The notes under the pieces were generated by a model. That model worked only from the letters and a program-made list of their open reading frames with translations. It made no database searches and had not been told where the DNA came from. A stretch of DNA of 64,000 bases from Haliclystus octoradiatus (lineage: Eukaryota > Cnidaria > Staurozoa > Stauromedusae > Haliclystidae), in NCBI GenBank assembly GCA_916610825.1, contig CAKAJK010000008.1, positions 274,857 through 338,856 of the forward strand. Reading direction: 5' to 3'. Positions 1 through 10,175 of this stretch are shown in pieces. The translations under genes were made by a program, and so were the position numbers. Position 1 is the stretch's first letter. Each line of letters starts with the position of its first letter.

Positions 1-598
1 TAACTCGAGAAATTGTTGTTTTAGTTTGACATACAAAACTTTGTTAAAATTCGAAATTTCAAAACTGTACATTTTAAACTTTTGAGAACTTTTTTCTTGT
101 TCAAAATTTTGCACTGATTCCAAATATACTATTTGTGAAATGATTGCTCAACTATAACTCAAGTAATTCGTGTTTGAAGATTTCCTTTGTTTAAAGTTGA
201 AAATTTGAAACTGTAAAATAGAAGTTTTGAATACAATATTCTTGTTCAGAATTTTTCACTGATTCCAAATATACTATTTGTGAAATGATTGCTCAACTAT
301 AACTCGAGTAATTCGTGTTTGAAGATTTCCTTTGTTTAAAGTTGAAAATTTGAAACTGTTAAATAGAAGTTTTGAATACAATATTCTTGTTCAGAATTTT
401 TCACTGATTCCAAATATACTATTTGTGAAACGATTAAGCCATTATAACTCGAGAAATTCTTGTTTTAGTTTGACGTACAAAACTTTGTTAAAATTCGAAA
501 TTTCAAAACTGTACATTTTAAAATTTTGAGAACATTATTCTTGTTCAGAATTTTGCACTGATTCCAAATATACTATTTGTGAAACGATTACGCCATTA
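1..598 (+). repeat. Partial HOR: A7-B1-B4-A2' (four monomers)
   Basis: The left edge holds A7 (1-154), B1 (155-299), B4 (300-444) and A2' (445-598). The same order closes the 1042-bp HOR, for example at 3299-3896, giving an offset of 3298 bp. Differences include TAACTCAAG at 155, which loses the CTCGAG hexamer, GAACTTTTTTC in the first monomer, AAAATTTTG for AAACTTTTG near 520, and an A-type rather than B-type end on the fourth monomer. The array clearly continues to the left of the window. Confidence 0.88.
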
Positions 599-1495
599 TT
601 ACTCGAGAAATTGTTGTTTTAGTTTGACGTACAAAACTTTGTTAAAATTCGAAATTTCAAAACTGTACATTTTAAACTTTTGAGAACATTTTTCTTGTTC
701 AGAATTTTGCACTGATTCCAAATATACTATTTGTGAAATGATTGCTCAACTATAACTCGAGTAATTCGTGTTTGAAGATTTCCTTTGTTTAAAGTTGAAA
801 ATTTGAAACTGTAAAATAGAAGTTTTGAATACAATATTCTTGTTCAGAATTTTTCACTGATTCCAAATATACTATTTGTGAAACGATTACGCCATTATAA
901 CTCGAGAAATTCTTGTTTTAGTTTGACGTACAAAACTTTGTTAAAATTCGAAATTTCAAAACTGTACATTTTAAACTTTTGAGAACATTATTCTTGTTCA
1001 CAATTTTGCACTGATTCCAAATATACTATTTGTGAAATGATTGCTCAACTATAACTCGAGTAATTCGTGTTTGAAGATTTCCTTTGTTTAAAGTTGAAAA
1101 TTTGAAACTGTAAAATAGAAGTTTTGAATACAATATTCTTGTTCAGAATTTTTCACTGATTCCAAATATACTATTTGTGAAACGATTACGCCATTATAAC
1201 TCGAGAAATTGTTGTTTTAGTTTGACATACAAAACTTTGTTAAAATTCGAAATTTCAAAACTGTACATTTTAAACTTTTGAGAACATTTTTCTTGTTCAA
1301 AATTTTGCACTGATTCCAAATATACTATTTGTGAAATGATTGCTCAACTATAACTCGAGTAATTCGTGTTTGAAGATTTCCTTTGATTAAAGTTGAAAAT
1401 TTGAAACTGTAAAATAGAAGTTTTGAATACAATATTCTTGTTCAGAATTTTTCACTGATTCCAAATATACTATTTGTGAAATGATTGCTCAACTA

Positions 1496-1649
1496 TAACT
1501 CGAGTAATTGTTGTTTTAGTTTGACGTACAAAACTTTGTTAAAATTCGAAATTTCAAAACTGTGCATTTTAAACTTTTGAGAACATTATTCTTGTTCAGA
1601 ATTTTTCACTGATTCCAAATATACTATTTGTGAAACGATTACGCCATTA
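1496..1649 (+). repeat. Hybrid monomer: B head joined to A3 body
   Basis: This 154-bp unit is entered through the B-type segment TGATTGCTCAACTA and starts TAACTCGAGTAATT as B does, then continues GTTGTTTTAG as A. Its body is A3 (GTGCATTTT, ACATTATT) and its box reads TTTTTCAC as in B. A3 monomers with the same TTTTTCAC, but with a normal A head, occur at 5981 and 7929. The switch lies in the near-identical stretch 1496-1509. Comparison with 5682-6134 (B4, A2', A3) suggests a B4-like head fused to the A3 body with loss of 299 bp. Confidence 0.85.
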
Positions 1650-2292
1650 TAACTCGAGAAATTCTTGTTTTAGTTTGACGTACAAAACTTTGTTAAAATT
1701 CGAAATTTCAAAACTGTACATTTTAAACTTTTGAGAACATTATTCTTGTTCACAATTTTGCACTGATTCCAAATATACTATTTGTGAAATGATTGCTCAA
1801 CTATAACTCGAGTAATTCGTGTTTGAAGATTTCCTTTGTTTAAAGTTGAAAATTTGAAACTGTAAAATAGAAGTTTTGAATACAATATTCTTGTTCAGAA
1901 TTTTTCACTGATTCCAAATATACTATTTGTGAAACGATTACGCCATTATAACTCGAGAAATTGTTGTTTTAGTTTGACGTACAAAACTTTGTTAAAATTC
2001 GAAATTTCAAAACTGTACATTTTAAACTTTTGAGAACATTTTTCTTGTTCAGAATTTTGCACTGATTCCAAATATACTATTTGTGAAATGATTGCTCAAC
2101 TATAACTCGAGTAATTCGTGTTTGAAGATTTCCTTTGTTTAAAGTTGAAAATTTGAAACTGTAAAATAGAAGTTTTGAATACAATATTCTTGTTCAAAAT
2201 TTTTCACTGATTCCAAATATACTATTTGTGAAACGATTACGCCATTATAACTCGAGAAATTGTTGTTTTAGTTTGACGTACAAAACTTTGTT

Positions 2293-2306
2293 AAATTTCG
2301 AAATTT
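2293..2306. repeat. Perfect 14-bp palindrome AAATTTCGAAATTT
   Basis: A single A-to-T change in an A1 monomer (TTAAATTTCG for TTAAAATTCG) extends the usual TTCGAA core to a perfect 14-bp palindrome. The same change recurs at 7675-7688. Most other A monomers have only the 6-bp core, flanked by a mismatch. Confidence 0.9.
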
Positions 2307-2854
2307 CAAAACTGTACATTTTAAACTTTTGAGAACATTTTTCTTGTTCAGAATTTTGCACTGATTCCAAATATACTATTTGTGAAATGATTGCTCAACT
2401 ATAACTCGAGTAATTCGTGTTTGAAGATTTCCTTTGTTTAAAGTTGAAAATTTGAAACTGTAAAATAGAAGTTTTGAATACAATATTCTTGTTCAGAATT
2501 TTTCACTGATTCCAAATATACTATTTGTGAAACGATTACGCCATTATAACTCGAGAAATTGTTGTTTTAGTTTGACGTACAAAACTTTGTTAAAATTCGA
2601 AATTTCAAAACTGTGCATTGTAAACTTTTGAGAACATTATTCTTGTTCACAATTTTGCACTGATTCCAAATATACTATTTGTGAAACGATTACGCCATTA
2701 TTACTCGAGAAATTGTTGTTTTAGTTTGACGTACAAAACTTTGTTAAAATTCTAAATTTCAAAACTGTACATTTTAAACTTTTGAGAACATTTTTCTTGT
2801 TCAGAATTTTGCACTGATTCCAAATATACTATTTGTGAAATGATTGCTCAACTA

Positions 2855-5800
2855 TAACTCGAGTAATTCGTGTTTGAAGATTTCTTTTGTTTAAAGTTGA
2901 AAATTTGAAACTGTAAAATATAAGTTTTGAATACAATATTCTTGTTCAGAATTTTTCAATGATTCCAAATATACTATTTGTGAAACGATTACGCCATTAT
3001 AACTCGAGAAATTCTTGTTTTAGTTTGACGTACAAAACTTTGTTAAAATTCGAAATTTCAAAACTGTACATTTTAAACTTTTGAGAACATTATTCTTGTT
3101 CACAATTTTGCACTGATTCCAAATATACTATTTGTGAAATGATTGCTCAACTATAACTCGAGTAATTCGTGTTTGAAGATTTCCTTTGTTTAAAGTTGAA
3201 AATTTGAAACTGTAAAATAGAAGTTTTGAATACAATATTCTTGTTCAGAATTTTTCACTGATTCCAAATATACTATTTGTGAAACGATTACGCCATTATA
3301 ACTCGAGAAATTGTTGTTTTAGTTTGACATACAAAACTTTGTTAAAATTCGAAATTTCAAAACTGTACATTTTAAACTTTTGAGAACATTTTTCTTGTTC
3401 AAAATTTTGCACTGATTCCAAATATACTATTTGTGAAATGATTGCTCAACTATAACTCGAGTAATTCGTGTTTGAAGATTTCCTTTGTTTAAAGTTGAAA
3501 ATTTGAAACTGTAAAATAGAAGTTTTGAATACAATATTCTTGTTCAGAATTTTTCACTGATTCCAAATATACTATTTGTGAAATGATTGCTCAACTATAA
3601 CTCGAGTAATTCGTGTTTGAAGATTTCCTTTGTTTAAAGTTGAAAATTTGAAACTGTTAAATAGAAGTTTTGAATACAATATTCTTGTTCAGAATTTTTC
3701 ACTGATTCCAAATATACTATTTGTGAAACGATTAAGCCATTATAACTCGAGAAATTCTTGTTTTAGTTTGACGTACAAAACTTTGTTAAAATTCGAAATT
3801 TCAAAACTGTACATTTTAAACTTTTGAGAACATTATTCTTGTTCAGAATTTTGCACTGATTCCAAATATACTATTTGTGAAATGATTGCTCAACTATAAC
3901 TCGAGTAATTCGTGTTTGAAGATTTCTTTTGTTTAAAGTTGAAAATTTGAAACTGTAAAATATAAGTTTTGAATACAATATTCTTGTTCAGAATTTTTCA
4001 ATGATTCCAAATATACTATTTGTGAAACGATTACGCCATTATAACTCGAGAAATTCTTGTTTTAGTTTGACGTACAAAACTTTGTTAAAATTCGAAATTT
4101 CAAAACTGTACATTTTAAACTTTTGAGAACATTATTCTTGTTCACAATTTTGCACTGATTCCAAATATACTATTTGTGAAATGATTGCTCAACTATAACT
4201 CGAGTAATTCGTGTTTGAAGATTTCCTTTGTTTAAAGTTGAAAATTTGAAACTGTAAAATAGAAGTTTTGAATACAATATTCTTGTTCAGAATTTTTCAC
4301 TGATTCCAAATATACTATTTGTGAAACGATTACGCCATTATAACTCGAGAAATTGTTGTTTTAGTTTGACATACAAAACTTTGTTAAAATTCGAAATTTC
4401 AAAACTGTACATTTTAAACTTTTGAGAACATTTTTCTTGTTCAAAATTTTGCACTGATTCCAAATATACTATTTGTGAAATGATTGCTCAACTATAACTC
4501 GAGTAATTCGTGTTTGAAGATTTCCTTTGTTTAAAGTTGAAAATTTGAAACTGTAAAATAGAAGTTTTGAATACAATATTCTTGTTCAGAATTTTTCACT
4601 GATTCCAAATATACTATTTGTGAAATGATTGCTCAACTATAACTCGAGTAATTCGTGTTTGAAGATTTCCTTTGTTTAAAGTTGAAAATTTGAAACTGTT
4701 AAATAGAAGTTTTGAATACAATATTCTTGTTCAGAATTTTTCACTGATTCCAAATATACTATTTGTGAAACGATTAAGCCATTATAACTCGAGAAATTCT
4801 TGTTTTAGTTTGACGTACAAAACTTTGTTAAAATTCGAAATTTCAAAACTGTACATTTTAAACTTTTGAGAACATTATTCTTGTTCAGAATTTTGCACTG
4901 ATTCCAAATATACTATTTGTGAAATGATTGCTCAACTATAACTCGAGTAATTCGTGTTTGAAGATTTCTTTTGTTTAAAGTTGAAAATTTGAAACTGTAA
5001 AATATAAGTTTTGAATACAATATTCTTGTTCAGAATTTTTCAATGATTCCAAATATACTATTTGTGAAACGATTACGCCATTATAACTCGAGAAATTCTT
5101 GTTTTAGTTTGACGTACAAAACTTTGTTAAAATTCGAAATTTCAAAACTGTACATTTTAAACTTTTGAGAACATTATTCTTGTTCACAATTTTGCACTGA
5201 TTCCAAATATACTATTTGTGAAATGATTGCTCAACTATAACTCGAGTAATTCGTGTTTGAAGATTTCCTTTGTTTAAAGTTGAAAATTTGAAACTGTAAA
5301 ATAGAAGTTTTGAATACAATATTCTTGTTCAGAATTTTTCACTGATTCCAAATATACTATTTGTGAAACGATTACGCCATTATAACTCGAGAAATTGTTG
5401 TTTTAGTTTGACGTACAAAACTTTGTTAAAATTCGAAATTTCAAAACTGTACATTTTAAACTTTTGAGAACATTATTCTTGTTCACAATTTTGCACTGAT
5501 TCCAAATATACTATTTGTGAAATGATTGCTCAACTATAACTCGAGTAATTCGTGTTTGAAGATTTCCTTTGTTTAAAGTTGAAAATTTGAAACTGTAAAA
5601 TAGAAGTTTTGAATACAATATTCTTGTTCAGAATTTTTCACTGATTCCAAATATACTATTTGTGAAATGATTGCTCAACTATAACTCGAGTAATTCGTGT
5701 TTGAAGATTTCCTTTGTTTAAAGTTGAAAATTTGAAACTGTTAAATAGAAGTTTTGAATACAATATTCTTGTTCAGAATTTTTCACTGATTCCAAATATA

Positions 5801-5980
5801 CTATTTGTGAAACGATTAAGCCATTATAACTCGAGAAATTCTTGTTTTAGTTTGACGTACAAAACTTTGTTAAAATTCGAAATTTCAAAACTGTACATTT
5901 TAAACTTTTGAGAACATTATTCTTGTTCAGAATTTTGCACTGATTCCAAATATACTATTTGTGAAACGATTACGCCATTA
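2855..5980 (+). repeat. 1042-bp seven-monomer higher-order repeat, three tandem copies
   Basis: Copies are 2855-3896, 3897-4938 and 4939-5980. Unit order is B2 (with TTCAATGATT), A2, B1, A7, B1, B4, A2', and 3x154 + 4x145 = 1042. Each copy contains a B-B doublet (B1-B4), which is rare elsewhere in the window. Copies 1 and 2 look nearly identical by eye. In copy 3 the A7 position (5383) is replaced by an A with GACGTAC, ACATTATT and CACAA, and its last monomer ends CGATTACGCC so that another A follows. The tight identity points to recent tandem amplification. Confidence 0.93.
3598..3742 (+). repeat. B4 monomer with stop-removing substitution (non-coding)
   Basis: B4 differs from B1 by CTGTTAAATAG for CTGTAAAATAG, and it ends CGATTAAGCC rather than CGATTACGCC. 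Copies lie at 300, 3598, 4640 and 5682. In one forward frame the first change turns a TAA into TTA, which opens a 65-codon frame beginning at a TTG inside the monomer (332, 3630, 4672 and 5714) and running into the following A2'. The frame has no ATG start and exists only because of one base change in a satellite monomer. I regard it as fortuitous rather than a gene. Confidence 0.9.
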
Positions 5981-8900
5981 TAACTCGAGAAATTGTTGTT
6001 TTAGTTTGACGTACAAAACTTTGTTAAAATTCGAAATTTCAAAACTGTGCATTTTAAACTTTTGAGAACATTATTCTTGTTCAGAATTTTTCACTGATTC
6101 CAAATATACTATTTGTGAAACGATTACGCCATTATAACTCGAGAAATTCTTGTTTTAGTTTGACGTACAAAACTTTGTTAAAATTCGAAATTTCAAAACT
6201 GTACATTTTAAACTTTTGAGAACATTATTCTTGTTCACAATTTTGCACTGATTCCAAATATACTATTTGTGAAATGATTGCTCAACTATAACTCGAGTAA
6301 TTCGTGTTTGAAGATTTCCTTTGTTTAAAGTTGAAAATTTGAAACTGTAAAATTGAAGTTTTGAATACAATATTCTTGTTCAGAATTTTTCACTGATTCC
6401 AAATATACTATTTGTGAAACGATTACGCCATTATAACTCGAGAAATTGTTGTTTTAGTTTGACGTACAAAACTTTGTTAAAATTCGAAATTTCAAAACTG
6501 TACATTTTAAACTTTTGAGAACATTTTTCTTGTTCAGAATTTTGCACTGATTCCAAATATACTATTTGTGAAATGATTGCTCAACTATAACTCGAGTAAT
6601 TCGTGTTTGAAGATTTCCTTTGTTTAAAGTTGAAAATTTGAAACTGTAAAATAGAAGTTTTGAATACAATATTCTTGTTCAAAATTTTTCACTGATTCCA
6701 AATATACTATTTGTGAAACGATTACGCCATTATAACTCGAGAAATTCTTGTTTTAGTTTGACGTACAAAACTTTGTTAAAATTCGAAATTTCAAAACTGT
6801 ACATTTTAAACTTTTGAGAACATTATTCTTGTTCACAATTTTGCACTGATTCCAAATATACTATTTGTGAAATGATTGCTCAACTATAACTCGAGTAATT
6901 CGTGTTTGAAGATTTCCTTTGTTTAAAGTTGAAAATTTGAAACTGTAAAATAGAAGTTTTGAATACAATATTCTTGTTCAGAATTTTTCACTGATTCCAA
7001 ATATACTATTTGTGAAACGATTACGCCATTATAACTCGAGAAATTGTTGTTTTAGTTTGACGTACAAAACTTTGTTAAAATTCGAAATTTCAAAACTGTA
7101 CATTTTAAACTTTTGAGAACATTTTTCTTGTTCAGAATTTTGCACTGATTCCAAATATACTATTTGTGAAATGATTGCTCAACTATAACTCGAGTAATTC
7201 GTGTTTGAAGATTTCCTTTGTTTAAAGTTGAAAATTTGAAACTGTAAAATAGAAGTTTTGAATACAATATTCTTGTTCAGAATTTTTCACTGATTCCAAA
7301 TATACTATTTGTGAAACGATTACGCCATTATAACTCGAGAAATTGTTGTTTTAGTTTGACGTACAAAACTTTGTTAAAATTCGAAATTTCAAAACTGTAC
7401 ATTTTAAACTTTTGAGAACATTTTTCTTGTTCAGAATTTTGCACTGATTCCAAATATACTATTTGTGAAATGATTGCTCAACTATAACTCGAGTAATTCG
7501 TGTTTGAAGATTTCCTTTGTTTAAAGTTGAAAATTTGAAACTGTAAAATAGAAGTTTTGAATACAATATTCTTGTTCAAAATTTTTCACTGATTCCAAAT
7601 ATACTATTTGTGAAACGATTACGCCATTATAACTCGAGAAATTGTTGTTTTAGTTTGACCTACAAAACTTTGTTAAATTTCGAAATTTCAAAACTGTACA
7701 TTTTAAACTTTTGAGAACATTTTTCTTGTTCAGAATTTTGCACTGATTCCAAATATACTATTTGTGAAATGATTGCTCAACTATAACTCGAGTAATTCGT
7801 GTTTGAAGATTTCCTTTGTTTAAAGTTGAAAATTTGAAACTGTAAAATAGAAGTTTTGAATACAATATTCTTGTTCAAAATTTTTCACTGATTCCAAATA
7901 TACTATTTGTGAAACGATTACGCCATTATAACTCGAGAAATTGTTGTTTTAGTTTGACGTACAAAACTTTGTTAAAATTCGAAATTACAAAACTGTGCAT
8001 TTTAAACTTTTGAGAACATTATTCTTGTTCAGAATTTTTCACTGATTCCAAATATACTATTTGTGAAACGATTACGCCATTATAACTCGAGAAATTCTTG
8101 TTTTAGTTTGACGTACAAAACTTTGTTAAAATTCGAAATTTCAAAACTGTACATTTTAAACTTTTGAGAACATTATTCTTGTTCACAATTTTGCACTGAT
8201 TCCAAATATACTATTTGTGAAATGATTGCTCAACTATAACTCGAGTAATTCGTGTTTGAAGATTTCCTTTGTTTAAAGTTGAAAATTTGAAACTGTAAAA
8301 TAGAAGTTTTGAATACAATATTCTTGTTCAGAATTTTTCACTGATTCCAAATATACTATTTGTGAAACGATTACGCCATTATAACTCGAGAAATTGTTGT
8401 TTTAGTTTGACGTACAAAACTTTGTTAAAATTCGAAATTTCAAAACTGTACATTTTAAACTTTTGAGAACATTTTTCTTGTTCAGAATTTTGCACTGATT
8501 CCAAATATACTATTTGTGAAATGATTGCTCAACTATAACTCGAGTAATTCGTGTTTGAAGATTTCCTTTGTTAAAAGTTGAAAATTTGAAACTGTAAAAT
8601 AGAAGTTTTGAATACAATATTCTTGTTCAAAATTTTTCACTGATTCCAAATATACTATTTGTGAAACGATTACGCCATTATAACTTGAGAAATTCTTGAT
8701 TTAGTTTGACGTACAAAACTTTGTTAAAATTCGAAATTTCAAAACTGTACATTTTAAACTTTTGAGAACATTATTCTTGTTCACAATTTTGCACTGATTC
8801 CAAATATACTATTTGTGAAATGATTGCTCAACTATAACTCGAGTAATTCGTGTTTGAAGATTTCCTTTGTTTAAAGTTGAAAATTTGAAACTGTAAAATA

Positions 8901-10175
8901 GAAGTTTTGAATACAATATTCTTGTTCAGAATTTTTCACTGATTCCAAATATACTATTTGTGAAACGATTACGCCATTATAACTCGAGAAATTGTTGTTT
9001 TAGTTTGACGTACAAAACTTTGTTAAAATTCGAAATTTCAAAACTGTACATTTTAAACTTTTGAGAACATTTTTCTAGTTCAGAATTTTGCACTGATTCC
9101 AAATATACTATTTGTGAAATGATTGCTCAACTATAACTCGAGTAATTCGTGTTTGAAGATTTCCTTTGTTTAAAGTTGAAAATTTGAAACTGTAAAATAG
9201 AAGTTTTGAATACAATATTCTTGTTCAGAATTTTTCACTGATTCCAAATATACTATTTGTGAAACGATTACGCCATAATAACTCGAGAAATTCTTGTTTT
9301 AGTTTGACGTACAAAACTTTGTTAAAATTCGAAATTTCAAAACTGTACATTTTAAACTTTTGAGAACATTTTTCTTGTTCAGAATTTTGCACTGATTCCA
9401 AATATACTATTTGTGAAATGATTGCTCAACTATAACTCGAGTAATTCGTGTTTGAAGATTTCCTTTGTTTAAAGTTGAAAATTTGAAACTGTAAAATAGA
9501 AGTTTTGAATACAATATTCTTGTTCAAAATTTTTCACTGATTCCAAATATACTATTTGTGAAACGATTACGCCATTATAACTTGAGAAATTCTTGTTTTA
9601 GTTTGACGTACAAAACTTTGTTAAAATTCGAAATTTCAAAACTGTACATTTTAAACTTTTGAGAACATTATTCTTGTTCACAATTTTGCACTGATTCCAA
9701 ATATACTATTTGTGAAATGATTGCTCAACTATAACTCGAGTAATTCGTGTTTGAAGATTTCCTTTGTTTAAAGTTGAAAATTTGAAACTGTAAAATAGAA
9801 GTTTTGAATACAATATTCTTGTTCAGAATTTTTCACTGATTCCAAATATACTATTTGTGAAACGATTACGCCATTATAACTCGAGAAATTGTTGTTTTAG
9901 TTTGACGTACAAAACTTTGTTAAAATTCGAAATTTCAAAACTGTACATTTTAAACTTTTGAGAACATTTTTCTTGTTCAGAATTTTGCACTGATTCCAAA
10001 TATACTATTTGTGAAATGATTGCTCAACTATAACTCGAGTAATTCGTGTTTGAAGATTTCCTATGTTTAAAGTTGAAAATTTGAAACTGTAAAATAGAAG
10101 TTTTGAATACAATATTCTTGTTCAAAATTTTTCACTGATTCCAAATATACTATTTGTGAAACGATTACGCCATTA
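5981..10175 (+). repeat. Dimer-rich HOR of about 1948 bp starting at an A3
   Basis: The first unit, 5981-7928, is A3 A2 B1 A1 B1 A2 B1 A1 B1 A1 B1 A1 B1 (thirteen monomers, 1948 bp). The second, from 7929, starts with the same A3 A2 B1 A1 B1 A2 B1 A1 B1 and continues to 10175 with further A-B dimers. Both start with an A3 carrying the B-like TTTTTCAC. Several B monomers here read TTGTTCAAAATT. Two A2 monomers, at 8681 and 9578, begin TAACTTGAG and so lack CTCGAG; they lie 897 bp apart and mark a local triple-dimer duplication. Confidence 0.85.
7675..7688. repeat. Second perfect 14-bp palindrome AAATTTCGAAATTT
   Basis: Same variant as at 2293-2306, in an A1 monomer (7630-7783) that also has the private change GACCTAC. 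Sharing of the rare palindrome links this monomer to the one at 2248, and both follow a B1 with TTGTTCAAAATT. Confidence 0.88.

Larger units (their letters stand above)
599..2854 (+). repeat. Irregular A/B array with mixed subtypes
   Basis: Monomer order: A1 B1 A2 B1 A7 B1, hybrid (1496), A2 B1 A1 B1 A1 B1 A4(CACAA) A1. Two monomers, at 599 and 2701, begin with TTACTCGAG rather than TAACTCGAG. Each follows an A monomer and leads into a series containing A2-B1-A7-B1, so they are probably copies of one another 2102 bp apart. The A1 at 2248 carries the perfect palindrome described separately. The 2701 copy also has TTCTAAATTT in place of TTCGAAATTT. Confidence 0.85.

Noticed and set aside
332-529. 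65-residue open frames at 332, 3630, 4672 and 5714 as a small gene family
   Set aside because: They start at TTG, exist only where one satellite subtype has lost a stop codon, cross a monomer boundary, and have no coding signature.
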